Shown one piece after another: positions 22,442-34,985 of a stretch of DNA of 64,000 nt (positions within the stretch are counted from its first letter, which is position 1; the number at the start of each line of letters is the position of its first letter). Made by a program: the position numbers and the translations under genes. The DNA is from Osedax fenrisi (Eukaryota > Annelida > Polychaeta > Sabellida > Siboglinidae): assembly GCA_964019155.1 (NCBI GenBank), contig OZ025242.1, positions 71,068,728 to 71,132,727 on the forward strand, read 5' to 3'. Under the pieces are notes generated by a model, which was given only the letters and a program-made list of their open reading frames with translations, had not been told where the DNA came from and did no database searches.

Positions 22442-25400
22442 TCAACCTAATACTTCGGGATAAACTGGATTAGCGGTACGCCTACCATTTAATATAAAGA
22501 TATTGCGCGGAGAACCGACTCTCGATAACGCGATGTAAAGCATGCCATGATTGAAACATTTATGCGTTAGATCTATACCTATGGTGCTAAATATTTGACC
22601 TTGAGACTTATTAATGGTCATCGCGTATACGGTTTAATTGGAAATTGTACGCGTTTAATTGCTACGCAATTAGTAGTAGAATCTACAATAGGCGTCATAG
22701 GCATTCTGGGTACGTGTACCGTAAAACCTTTATACGATCCGCACGCGATAATAACGGTAAGTAAATTATCGCCTAGATGCGTTATTATGCCTCTGGTTCC
22801 GTTGACCGTTATGGGAGCTTCGGTCGAGCGCATAAACATAACCGGGGTACCTATTTTTAGCTTCAAGGTGTGAGACGGTATCCCGATATCTCGATAGAAG
22901 TCATTTCATTTTCACCCGAGGATACGGTATCTATGGATATATAGGTGGTAGATGAACCGCTACAACGCGCGATCATTTTATCGTTTAGCGCTTTAACTTG
23001 CCGATTCGTGCTACATAGAATCGTACGTTCACTTATCCATTCGGGATCTCGTAAGCGTTCGTCATCGCTATATATATCGGCCGCGATTAATTGCGATTCG
23101 GATAATACATCGGTACCTATCGCGCTAGGTATAAGTATTTCATTATTATTATCGTACTCTAGTTTTCCGTCTCCTAAATCATTTAGAAATCTCGCGAAAT
23201 ACGCTTGTTCTTCGTTATCGGATACGGCACGCTGAACTCTCATATTGGTTTTTAATTTCATAACCTCGACGCTAGGCCAAATATAAGACCGCTTAATCAT
23301 GGCGTTAACGGTATCCGCTCTATGCCCTCTGATTATGATCGGTAATATTTGTCTGAAATCCCCACTCATTAAGATCGGTTTACCACCGAATAGTGTATCG
23401 TTATTGAGAACATCTTTTAAACTAAAATCTATCGCGTGATATACTTTTTTATAGCGCGCAAGACGGGTTATCTTTATTGATAATATTCAACGGAACATTA
23501 AACGTGGAATGTACCGTTTTACCTTGCGTTAATAGCGTCGCGACTATACCGCTAGAAGCCGTCGCTAGAATTTCGCCTCTAGTACGTCGCACGTAACCTA
23601 GAATGAAGTTCAATAGGAAAGTTTTGCCCGTTCCACCGGGAGCATCTAAAAAGATAACGCCTCCGTTTCCGGCGTCGATCAGTTCCAGAAACTTCCTTTT
23701 GTTCTACATTTAGATCATCTATAGTAGTAGGGGATTCGGTATCGACCCGTTGATTAGCTAATATAGTCATAAACGATAACGCGTAATTTTCTATTACGTC
23801 ACTCGCTAATGTTTCTAAAGGAAAGCAATTTAAATCGCCACCGATATGCCTATAATGATGAGTTATTAATGCCAAGCATTTCTCGATCATAGTTGCGGTA
23901 GGCGGACCGACGTGTGACCTATTCATAAAATCCAAACACATTTTATGTTTGAACTCTTCCCAGAGCTGTTTGGGATCTTGCGGTTCGCAGTGATATAGCA
24001 ATACGGCGAAAAGCCTACGCATACGATATTGCGGTATGCGGTTATTAGCTTCTATTAACGCTTTGCGTAAATAGTCGTCGTTATCTAATAATCCTGTTGC
24101 GTTAGCGGCTAATTTAAATGTTTCGTAAACTGCGCTGTTTACGGTTCTCAGGTCGAGAAAACTTTTAGGACATTTACGATAACATAGTAATAACCTAAGG
24201 TAGAATAATTCTCCAGCTCGCGGTGATATTATACTGATTCTACCTAATTGACCTAACTTTGCGGTACGTTTTCTGGCCGACCATTTGTTCAGCTTGCTAT
24301 CCCAAACGTAGTTCGTCGGCACGTCGGTGTAAATCAGATTCGAAGCGGAAGCGGTCGTCGAACATAAATCAAAGAATTTCGTTAATTTAGTTATCGGTGC
24401 TACGCTTAGATCTACGGGACGCGCTTCGTCGTAATATATTAACTGTTGACCCGGTAAGTGAATAGTTAATATAATAACGGATGGGGAATTCGCGTGTATA
24501 TCGAAGCTTAGAATACGCCATACAGCTTCGTTAGAACCGACGTATCTGGCGGTTCGATACGTTTCGATCTCGTCGTGCGTCGCGTTATCACTACGAACTA
24601 CGAATGTTAACTTATCCGATCCTTTATTAACGTATTTAAGAACGTAACTTATACTACGAATCATGGTACATAGTTCAACATTGATATGGCATTTATATAT
24701 TCTAGATAGATACGGTGAATACGGTACAACCTGACCGTTATCGATGCGCGTAGTACCCCGTATTATCCATCGACCTCCATCTTGCGGGGAACGACTGTAT
24801 TGAGGATATCCCGTTTCATTTAGACTCGTATGCGTACGAAATGCTTTCGGAAATCCTTTAGAACAGCCCGATACGTTCCTATTTTTACATTTAGGAGTGT
24901 CTATGGATCATGTTGGTTACTACTATATCGTGTAGTTCCGGATCCTCTACTGGATCGGGTATTTCGGCGCAAATATACTTGTCGATTTGATCCGCGTGTA
25001 TAATGTCGTTACATCTAAGCCATAGTAAAATATGCGCGTGAGGAAGACCACGTTTTTGGAATTCGACCGAATATAGATAGGCTTTCGGACAACCTAGAAT
25101 TATATGTAATATCTGGCGGATACTCTGGCGGATACATCGGGGCGGTCGTAGTATTTCTGATTATGTAAGAGTGAATCTTGTATCTCTTTCCAGAATGGAT
25201 TACATGTAAGCGTTATAAAAAGGGTCGGTTTACCATATTTATTAACTAATACTAATGCATTTTGTTGTTTTTCAAACATGTACCGTGGACTACCCGTATA
25301 ACTCGCCGATAAAATGATACGCTGACCGAACGCCGATGCATTCGTTTCATCGGCTTGCATCTGATCTACCAAATGTTGATATTTACACATGCATTTGCTG

Positions 25401-26440
25401 GCTAACTGACCGGTATGATATGATAAACGCTGCGATTCAATTTTAGTAAATATATCTACTATAAACTGTTAAAATAGGCGACCACTTAGCAATAGGTGTT
25501 CGTTACCGGTTCTCACCATTATATGGTACGCGTAATATGCTCGCGTAGATATAGGCTTAGTTTGCCCGGCTACTTTTATATCTATATGAAAAGTATCATC
25601 GCCGTACGGAAATAACAACGGATATTGTAGACTATCGTATTTCGGATTTAAGTCCGATATAGACTTTATAAACTACCGTCTAAATTACGTAATATAATAT
25701 CTCGTTTGAAAGGCACATCACTAGGTAATAGAATTGCGATTTCGTCGCAATGGGGAACATTTAAACATTCGCTATGTTCACCACCAGGTCGCGCATTATC
25801 TACGTATACTAATGTGTAGTCGTCGGTAGTATGATATGCCATGTACTCCTTGCAACGCTTGAAAGTATGAACGTGTCGATTATGTGTTCGTAATATATCG
25901 GAAGCAAATTATCCAAAGTCAACGTTTCGGAAATTAAATCCCGACGTCGTTCGGCCTCTCGTATACTATCATCTATAAAATAAACCTGTAAATCGTTAGG
26001 TCTATCTACATTAACTGGATTCATAGATCCGAGACGATGATATAATTTGCCCTGTATACGGTATGAAGCACTTCTACCAGTTTCTGTATGAATTTCTTCA
26101 CATTTTAAACCTAGAAAATAATTTAATAATATATATATATATATATACCTATGTATATATAATAACTATTTAGTACTAACTCGTAAAAGAAAATGCTGCA
26201 TTATAAGACGTGATATCTTTCATGAAATTATCGTCTCTAAACAGTTCACGTAATGGTTCCGGTAATTGCTGGAAGCAAGGTAAACGAAACCTTCTACAGC
26301 ACATCATTAGCGTTTCACCTTCGAACTTTCTTGCATTACATGTAATGCATGTTTTGGACATTAAACCGATAGTGTTGTCGATATGAAATGTAGCGGGGTC
26401 GTATCTTCCATATATATATATATATATCCATGTGTACATA
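22442..26440 (-). pseudogene. Helitron Rep/helicase (RepHel), decayed by frameshifts
   Basis: Rolling-circle transposon protein: a Rep nuclease nicks DNA and a Pif1-type helicase unwinds it. N-terminus (26,420-26,181): CITCNARKFEGE and CCRRFRLP, the usual Cys cluster, then NAAFSFTS. A GT-AG intron (26,111-26,180, donor gttagt) joins it to LKCEEIHTETGRS. Helitron-like N domain at 25,400-25,100: SASYTGSPRYM, KPTLFITLTCNPFW. Rep HUH motif FQKRGLPHAHILLW near 25,035; catalytic tyrosines in SYVLKYVNKGS near 24,645. Helicase: Walker A PGGTGKT (about 23,625-23,640), LMSGDFRQILP, LKLKIGTPVMF, MTINKSQGQIF and YIALSRVGSP, stop at 22,442. Frame changes are needed near 25,100, 24,900, 23,700, 23,450, 22,885 and 22,625, so it cannot make an intact protein. 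Confidence 0.9.
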
Positions 26441-27311
26441 TATACGCATATATACGTAATAATATTATAGATAAATACCTATATATATATATATAGATAC
26501 AAGTATATTATGTAATATTTTCTTTCATATTTTATCAAGCGTACTAATTTTTTTTTCTTTTACTAGATATTATGTATACCTATAAACGATATTATCAGTC
26601 ATAAGCGTCAAATCACTCCTGTTCTTCTTCACTAAGTCTCTTATATAATTTTCTTCCGGGTTTAATTTATTGTATATGTTTATTTATTAGTATATTAATT
26701 ATCATTATTTAACATTTCTATATGATTATATTAAATATATAATGTAATACTACGCGTATGTGTATTTAAAACAAAATTAGTATTTCTATATAAGGAAATT
26801 GATTTTATTGGAAAGCGAACAACCATATTAGAGAAAATCCTTTGACTAACTTATATATAATTATAAGATCCAGTATATGGAATGTGCTGATTTTATAAAG
26901 GCGTTATTCCCTATATTCATGTTTCTCATTTAGATTTTATTTTTGTGTGCAGTAGAGTATATAATGAATTCGCACGACGAACTCCATGCGCTATGCGTGA
27001 ACTTTGCTATTTATAGTTACTTAATTTTTCCCTACCGTCCGTACCATCCGTATGCACAAGAGGCGAAAAATGTATGACTAATAGTTTATACGATAGCGTT
27101 TTCGTATCAGGCATCTTGGTTATATATATTACTTAATTATTAGTACTATAAATATGGCACCTCTTGTGCGTTACATACATTTTTAAATGCTAACATTTAG
27201 CGAAAACTTTGCTACCAAGTAATCTTTTTTCGTCTGGTATTCTGTTATCGGAGTTGCAATTTCGTCAAATGTGAATGGGTGACTTCTTTTTGACATACTA
27301 TTATATAACTA
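26441..27311 (-). other. Helitron 5' region with two conserved exon-like segments
   Basis: Nearly identical to 38,510-39,330. Two segments look coding. 27,296-27,216: ATG start, MSKRSHPFTFDEIATPITEY and on, ending TTG before gtagca. About 26,655-26,605: GRKLYKRLSEEEQE, with an in-frame 3-bp length difference between the two copies. They could be leader exons of the Helitron gene. The segment 26,870-27,055 is also related to the right end of the 4.5-kb element at 10,620-10,790, including ctaccgtccgta. Confidence 0.5.
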
Positions 27312-27796
27312 GGGGACGGAAGGGTATTATGGCCGATATTTTTATTACCTTACAAGAAACAAAATATATCATACTAATATTGGATATTATGATCCAATAA
27401 GTTGTATATACAATTACAATATGTTGTTCTAATTAATGGCTATCAACATTTACTCATTTAATTATTTGTATTCAAGTCATTTGATTTTTATTAAAAAGCA
27501 AATTTTCCGTATAAATAGAGATAAAATACACTAGTGCGGGTATTATGGTCGATAGTTCCGAAATAGCCACTAGGATCGCGTCATGTATTCAAATACGCAC
27601 TATTTTTATAATTGGAAAATAAAATACATTTTATCAGATATCAAGATACACACGCACTTTTATAGTAATTATATTTATAAGTAATCGTTATCCCATTTAG
27701 TTTTACTTATATTCAGCTACAAATTTATGTTTTAATTAATTAGTTTAATATGTCTCACATTATTAATGCAAATGTAAGCCGATTAATTTGAACGAA

Positions 27797-27923
27797 ATGG
27801 CAAATAAAAATTGTATTGAACATCGATTCAATATTGAAAATGAAATGGCAGGAATAGATTGGTTACGGTGCTTCAGGAATATATATCATTGTCTCACTCT
27901 TAGAACTCCGGAACAAACATCAG
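27797..27923 (+). pseudogene. CENP-B-type HTH exon of a pogo-like transposase
   Basis: ATG at 27,797, then EHRFNIENEMAGIDWLRCF, and LTLRTPEQTS before a gtaata donor at 27,924. The pattern (H-x-FN, AG-x-DWL, LSLR-x-PE-x-TS) is the DNA-binding HTH of pogo/Tigger/jerky-type transposases. No following DDE exon was found; the next 5.7 kb is filled with SINEs and TA repeats. Confidence 0.65.
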
Positions 27924-28127
27924 GTAATATATTTTAATATATATATATAGTATTGTATTTGATTATGTGATATGAAATATTAATACAGTGCCATACTTAT
28001 AATTTGTACCATTATTGTAGTATACGTGACAATTAGTATACTAATCGTAATATACTATAGTATAAAAATATAAAATTTAAAATGTGTACTATAAAAATAT
28101 ATGGAATTAAATTATTTAACTATATAA

Positions 28128-28161
<34 letters not shown>

Positions 28162-28215
28162 CTATATATAAACCTATATAGTTATGTATGGAATTAAATC
28201 GTTTAAATTTAAACT
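27924..28215. other. AT-rich intron-like spacer
   Basis: No coding signal. Contains (TA)n at 28,131-28,160. Confidence 0.4.
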
Positions 28216-28502
28216 GCCTGTGTGGCTCAGTGGCTAAGGCGTCAGACACATAAGCAGTAGGACACGGGTTCGACCCTCGTCCGGACCATTAATTAATTTT
28301 ATAAAATGGGTCTTAAAATATTATTTAGAAGTGATCTTATATAATTGTATATAAATAAATGATCGGCTCTCGTTAAAACCATGGATGCCTTAACATGGGA
28401 GCGGCTTCGAAGGGACATTAGAGCCATATATGGTTATAAGTGAAAACTTCATCTAAGTTCCTGGATGGGATGAAAGGACTCCACCAAATAAAAAAAAAAA
28501 AT
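28216..28502 (+). mobile_element. tRNA-derived SINE, copy 1
   Basis: The head has pol III promoter boxes: A box tggctcagtgg (28,224) and B box gggttcgaccc (28,266). An unrelated body of about 200 bp follows (gatcggctctcgttaaaacc, gacattagagccatatatgg) and an A-rich tail (28,488-28,502). It is not a functional tRNA: no cloverleaf fits between the boxes. A second copy lies at 28,734 and a 3' fragment at 45,318. Confidence 0.8.
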
Positions 28503-28679
28503 AAATAGGATGACAATCTTATGCATATAATTATATATTATTAATAATATTATTAATAATAATTATTATAATTAATAATATTATAATTATTCATTAATAA
28601 TTAATTTAAACAGTTATTAATAAATATGTTATTTTATAATAATTATCCAATATTATACTGAGAAAAAGAAATACATCAG

Positions 28680-28731
<52 letters not shown>

Positions 28732-28733
28732 CT
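28503..28733. repeat. AT-rich spacer with (TA)n at 28,687-28,730
   Basis: Low-complexity A/T sequence between two SINE copies; no gene. Confidence 0.5.
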
Positions 28734-29052
28734 GCCTGTGTGGCTCAGTTAGCTAATGCGCCATACACACAAGCAGTATACTATAGGACATGGATACGAG
28801 CCCCATCCGGACCATAAAAATAGGTCTTAAAATATTATTTAGAAGTGATATTATATAATTGTGTATAAATAAATGATCGGCTCTCATTAAAACCATGGAT
28901 GACTTAACATGAGAGGGGATTCGAAGGGACATTAGAGCCATATAATATATATTATATATGGCATATATAATATATGATATATAGGCTATATAATATAGCT
29001 ATAAATGTAAATGGAAGAAAGGACTCCACAAAATAAAAATAACAATAGCAAT

Positions 29053-29058
<6 letters not shown>
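28734..29058 (+). mobile_element. tRNA-derived SINE, copy 2 (degraded)
   Basis: Same family as 28,216: the A box region tggctcagtt is kept, the B box has decayed (ggatacgagcccc near 28,791). The body matches (gatcggctctcattaaaacc, gacattagagccatat) but is interrupted by a TA-rich palindromic stretch (28,940-29,000) before ggactccac and the tail. Confidence 0.75.
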
Positions 29059-29110
<52 letters not shown>

Positions 29111-29207
29111 TATATAATATATAGTATATATGTATATACTATATACTATATATGTATATAGCTATATAATATAATACATAGTATATATGTTATTAATTCT
29201 ATATACA

Positions 29208-29246
<39 letters not shown>

Positions 29247-29635
29247 TTTCATAATAAATATATTCCAGAAAATTTGATTAATTTAATAAAATATGTTTTT
29301 ATAATTGAAAACATATCAAACTATAACTACACATTAATAAAACTGGAATTACTTATATATAATAATGTATAAAAAAATATATTATTTATTTTATATCAAT
29401 ATAAAATAATAATGTAATATATATATATATATATATAATATAAGTAATACAATTGTCGTTTGTCAATTTTCATATAACCCTCTGAATCCCAAAAGGCATT
29501 AATCGCCCATTATTTGTATAATGTGTGTTTTTTTATAATTTTTTAATGTGTATTTATAGTTTTATATTTTTTCAATTATAAATTATAGAATAAATATGTG
29601 GGAGGATCATATGATCTAAATATGATGCAAATATG
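29059..29635. repeat. (TA)n-dominated stretch
   Basis: Long TA tracts at 29,058-29,110, 29,214-29,241 and 29,418-29,437 with interspersed A/T sequence. The open frames here translate the repeats and are not genes. Confidence 0.6.
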
Positions 29636-29930
29636 AGGGTAAATTACACTGCTATATATTTATATGCATATCAGTGAAGAATTATACTAGATATTACAAC
29701 AAAATTAAATTAAATTCAAATGACATAAATTAATTTCAAATGAATTAATAAAAATCAATTCAAATTACATAAAAACAATTCAGGGTAAATTACACTGCTA
29801 TATATTTATATGCATATCAGTGAAGAATTATACTAGATATTACAACAAAATTAAATTAAATTCAAATGACATAAATTAATTTCAAATGAATTAATAAAAA
29901 TCAATTTAAATTACATAAAAACAATTCAAA
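29636..29930. repeat. Two-copy tandem repeat, 146-bp period
   Basis: The unit starting gggtaaattacactgctata occurs at 29,637 and 29,783. The copies are almost identical, pointing to a recent duplication. A/T-rich; no frame. Confidence 0.85.
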
Positions 29931-30242
29931 TAGAATAATAAAATTAAATTCAAATGAAATAAAATCAATTAATAAAAATCAATTCAAATTAATTAAATCC
30001 ACATAAAATAATTAATAAATATATTTATATAATATAAAGTAGTATATTATAACTATTACATAATTTTCCATATAAGTTAATTTTATAAGGATTATAAGGA
30101 TTTTGTCAATTGTAATATTGATATTATACATGCATGTATGTATCTATATGCAATGCATATTATGAATACATGCATATATAAATTGTAATATATTATATAT
30201 ATATAGATTATATATATATGTATATCATTATATATCATTTAC

Positions 30243-30279
<37 letters not shown>

Positions 30280-30764
30280 TATATATAGTATATAGTATAT
30301 ACATATATATCATTTTAAAAACAAAATTATAATAAATTATTCATCAAATTAGTCTATTATACATGTTGACATATATGATTTATTAATAACAATATAATTT
30401 TTATCGGATTTTTATAGTATTCTTTAAATATAAATTAACATATTAACTAATTTTCTAGTATCTATTTAAAAATATATTAATATATAATTTTTTCAATATT
30501 AATAATAAGATTAAAAAACTAGATTTATTTTAAAATGTTATTAAAATATGTACTATATAGTATATACTATATTCATTTTTTATATTTAAATCAATATGCA
30601 ATTAAATATATTTCCATATAATATGGAATTATACATTTATTCCATAGAAAAATATTTAGTTGTATATTTATTTGAATGAAAATATGAGTATTTAGTAAAT
30701 ACTATTTACTAAATACTATTGGGTAAAACATTAAATTATATAATTAAATGCTAGCCTGACATAT
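29931..30764. other. AT-rich stretch
   Basis: No gene. Several TA runs (30,246-30,277) and small palindromes such as tatttagtaaa / tttactaaata near 30,690-30,715. Confidence 0.5.
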
Positions 30765-30768
30765 CTTT

Positions 30769-30807
<39 letters not shown>

Positions 30808-31083
30808 CTCTAAATAGCATGTATAGTAACAATGTTTTAATAATGATATTATATACAGATTCCGTTCAAGGATTGCCAAACGTTCTGATAATGGTATACT
30901 GGCTACAAATGAAACACACAATCATGTGATTTTGGTTTGTATTTATATATATATTAAAATATTATTTTTTATTGATATAAAAATATAAATAATATATTTT
31001 TCTATACATTATTATATATAAGTATAGGCCTTAATGTCATTAATGTGTAATTAATGTGTAATTATAGTGTATATATAGTATAT

Positions 31084-31124
<41 letters not shown>

Positions 31125-31395
31125 CTCTAAATAGCATGTATAGTAACAATGTTTTAATAATGATATTATATACAGATTCCGTTCAAGGATTGCCAAACGT
31201 TCTGAATATGGTATACTGGCTACAAATGAAACACACAATCATGTGATTTTGGTTTGTATTTATATATATATATATTAAAATATTATTTTTTATTGATATA
31301 AAAATATAAATAATATATTTTTCTATACATTATTATATATAAGTATAGGCCTTAATGTCATTAATGTGTAATTAATGTGTAATTATAGTTTAATA
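30765..31395 (+). repeat. 315-bp tandem duplication carrying an exon-like segment
   Basis: Two copies (about 30,765-31,079 and 31,080-31,395) are nearly identical, from a (TA)n run to gtgtaattatagt. Each holds a 76-bp segment framed by acag and gtttgt (30,859-30,934 and 31,176-31,251) that reads RSRIAKRSDNGILATNETHN and H on. The pattern recalls the second half of a FLYWCH-type zinc finger (R...HNH), but the usual Cys is not seen, so this is tentative. A third, more diverged copy is at 31,729-31,827. Confidence 0.6.
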
Positions 31396-31719
31396 TTTTT
31401 TCAATTAGAAAAACATATGTTATTAATTAAATTAAACAAATGCACTAAAATATATGTATTATAACATGCATATATATGTATATAGTATATACTATACTAC
31501 TACAGTAGCCTATATATTATAAGCTTTAAATATTTTGATATGGAAAAAACCTTAATTAAAGTATTAAATATAATAATTATTGTTAAATCAATATACACAT
31601 ATATTATGTATATTTATTTAACAATATATTATTCTATAGAATAAAAAACAATATTTTAATAATTTGTATATATATAAAGTGTATTTATAAATATATAATA
31701 TAAGTATAATAATAATGAA

Positions 31720-31830
31720 ATTATATACAGATTAATCTGTCCGGAATTCCGTTCAAGATATTGCCCACGTTCTGATAATGGTATACTGGTTACAAATGAA
31801 ATTCCCCCCTCGTGATTTTGGTTTTTATTT
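31720..31830 (+). pseudogene. Third, degraded copy of the repeated exon-like segment
   Basis: After acag, the segment keeps cgttctgataatggtatact and ttacaaatgaaat but the HNH-coding part is lost (ttcccccctcgtgat). A still weaker relative may lie near 32,190-32,250. Confidence 0.55.
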
Positions 31831-32084
31831 ATATAAGTTATATAATATAACATACATTTGTATATACATTTATTTATATTATAATGATTATATACCGCCT
31901 ATAGGCAGCCTATATAACTATATTTATAGTATTTAAATGTTTTACGGTTAGATGGTGAGTTCACAGACTTTATTCATAAATATATTTGATATTATATTGT
32001 ACAATATACTATATATAGTATATTTTATATACTATAATAATGAAATTGTATTATTAAATTATATGTTAATGATATATACAAGGC

Positions 32085-32140
<56 letters not shown>

Positions 32141-32593
32141 ATATATACATGTATATATTATAAATATAATAATAATTAAATTTTCCATAGATAGCCTACT
32201 TTAAAGTTTGGTTACTGGTGAAGTTGCAGGCCCCTCTCGTAAATATGGTTTTTATTTATATATTTTATATGTATAAGTTATACAGTATAACATATTAACA
32301 TTGCACATATTTATACATTAATATATAATAATTGAATATATACATTTAATTAAAATCATTAGTAACATTGCACATATTATATATATAATAATAATTTATT
32401 ATAAACGGATTTATAATTATATTAACATATTACTGTACAATATATAATTTGCATTATTCTCAAATTAATAATTTAGTCAACGTGCTTTAATCGAATCTTA
32501 CTTTATCTAGTTGTAAAATCGGTATATTACTATACTATATATTTTAAACTAATCATCTATAGATTATATACATATATGATATATATATATATA
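31831..32593. other. AT-rich stretch with (TA)n at 32,089-32,134
   Basis: No gene; the 75-codon frame at 31,952-32,179 is mostly translated TA repeat. Confidence 0.5.
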
Positions 32594-33600
32594 AGGATAA
32601 GGATAAGGATAATTTATTATTGCAAAAAATTTTTTAACAATAAATGGCTAAACAAAATAGTCAAATTGACTTTCGAGGTGTTTGGCCAGAGTAAATAATA
32701 ATGCAATTACATATTATACATTCAAACATGTATATGTATAGAAGGATAATCAAAGGGAATATATAAGTGAAGGAAGCTTCGGGGTTGCCCAAATCCCATA
32801 TGGGTAGCCCACACCCAGGAGTGTAATACTCAGTGATTTATTTAGCGTTTCAAACAATCAGAAATATAATCCCTATGTTAATCCATCTAATATTACATAT
32901 TAGTAATTCATAATAATAAATAAATAATCACGGAGCTTAATAAAAGAAAACAAATAAAATAAAAATAATTTCTTTGAGGATCTGTTCCACTTCTATCAAT
33001 CAGCTTGAATAGTCACCATTAAAATCAAACATGTAAAATAAAATATAATTAGTAAATAGCTAGGTAAGACATTTTTAATTTTTTTATAAATAACTTAATA
33101 GGTTTTATAATTTTTAATTTGTTACTTAGATTATTCCATAATTGAATACTTGCATAATGTACAGCATAACAACTAATATTAATTCTACATTTCGGTATAA
33201 TAAATCTATTTTTAGCCCTAGTACAACTGTTCGAACAAAGTATAAACTTTTGTAATAGTTTAGTTCTGTAGACTCTATTAAAACCATAATGTGTATTTTT
33301 TAATAATGTGACTTTAACTAAGTCAACTATTTTCAATATATTATGTCTTTTATAAATGAAGTTGATATTAGTTCTCTGGGGTAGTTTATAAATACATTTA
33401 AGTACCTTGTTTTGTAATACAATAATTTTGTGTACTACTGATTTATAATTAGAACCCCATGACGAATAACAATAACTTAATCTAGAGCGAAATAGTGCGT
33501 TATATAATAAAATTAATGATTTTATATTAATTTTATTACGCAGTTTATAAAAGACAGCTACAATTCTAGATAAATTTGAGGCTAATAAAGTATATATATA
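32594..33600 (-). pseudogene. LINE 3' fragment: RT C-terminus, 3' UTR and terminal repeat
   Basis: On the minus strand the frame 33,336-33,049 reads the end of a LINE RT (LLQKFILCSNS, YASIQLWNNLSNKLK) and stops at 33,049. Upstream (33,590-33,340) further RT-tail motifs appear (YYCYSSWGSNYKS, KIIVLQNKVLKCIYK) in another frame. The 3' UTR runs down to a tandem ggataa repeat (32,594-32,612), a CR1-like terminal microsatellite. Related in style to the LINE at 1.1-3.5 kb. Nested in the pogo-like element. Confidence 0.78.
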
Positions 33601-33641
33601 TATATCAATTTATAAACTTACAATATTAATTAATATTATAG

Positions 33642-33771
33642 GAAAAAGACAAACTTAGGAAAAAGAAAGGGCTATACCGCAATAATTACATCATCTCCAT
33701 ATAAACAACATTTGGAGCAGACACCGGCAAAAAAAGAAGTGTGTGAGAAAGAATTGATCAAAATCAATTAA
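33642..33771 (+). pseudogene. C-terminal exon of a pogo-like transposase
   Basis: After a tatag acceptor (ending 33,641) the frame reads GKRKGYTAIITSSPYKQHLE then KKEVCEKELIKIN and a TAA at 33,769-33,771. Basic KRKG...ITS-x-PYK tails are characteristic of pogo/jerky-type transposases. With the HTH exon at 27,797 it indicates what the 9.1-kb element once encoded. Confidence 0.6.
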
Positions 33772-33831
33772 GAAAATAATAATAATAAAAAATATATATA
33801 ATTTCATAATATGCGATGAAATTATAAACGA

Positions 33832-33878
<47 letters not shown>

Positions 33879-34985
33879 TATACAGTGTTATTCATGTACA
33901 CATTGGTGTTATGATTTATATGTTGATATTATCAACTTGATATCATCGATATAAAGAAATATCGATTTCTTTCCTTATATCGATGCTTGATATAGATACA
34001 TTTAAAATATGCGATATATGCATATAAATTAATAAAGTATATACATTTTATTTTCTATTTCATTATATATCTTGTGAATATAATATATTATTATATATGT
34101 AATTAACCATATACCTTAATTAAATTAAGCAATTGTCATTTATATAATATCGTGAGATAATATTATTGTATTAAAATATCTGGGTTATAGTTTATTTTAT
34201 TGAGATAATTATCTATAACTTTAATTATATTAAAATTTAATTTAAAATTATATATTTATATACTTTTTAAATGCTTTTTAAATAATTTTGAAATGTTAAA
34301 TATATACGAGTATATTAAACTAAATAAAACCCTATCCATGTTATAAACATTATTGAAATATCATAATACATATAGTATTTCACTAAATAAATGTGAAGTG
34401 TATAATTTATAAACATATTCATAGATTTATAAATAATATTATAACATTCCAGAATCGTAAATTATACAAATATGGTTATTTTTGTTAAACAAATCCATTT
34501 AACTTTAATAAAGTTATATCATATTATAAAAAGATATATAAATGTTAGGTTTGAAAAATCCAACATTTTTTTAAAATATCTGAATTAATTATAGTTTATA
34601 TAAAGATAATATAATTTATTAAATTATTTAACATCATTTTATATTTATTTCTAGTGAATATTTATGAATATATATAAATATATTTATAAATATATATTAC
34701 ATATCATTAATTTAAAATTTAGAATAATGTAATAACACCAAGGCATTGCTAGTCTTAAATTTAACTACTTAAAAAATATAGTTTTTATATAGATTATTAA
34801 ATATAAATATCAAAATATATTGTTATACTTTTAACATACATATCATTATTTTATTATGTTTAATAAATTAAATAAAAATAACTAATTTAAACATTTATAT
34901 TATATATACATTTATATTAGGATTCTTAACAATACTATAAATAAGGGTAATTAGTAATACTATCTTTAATATTTATATATATATA
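33772..34985. other. AT-rich stretch
   Basis: No gene. (TA)n at 33,837-33,873; a hairpin around 33,935-33,992 (gatatcatcgatataaagaa / ttccttatatcgatgcttgatat). Confidence 0.5.

Noticed and set aside
22595..23235. Plus-strand frames over the Helitron helicase
   Set aside because: Antisense shadows; the minus strand carries the helicase motifs.
28216..28290. tRNA gene
   Set aside because: A and B boxes are present but no cloverleaf or anticodon arm fits, and the body and tail recur as a SINE.
31952..32179. 75-codon frame rich in Tyr/Ile
   Set aside because: Translated (TA)n repeat.
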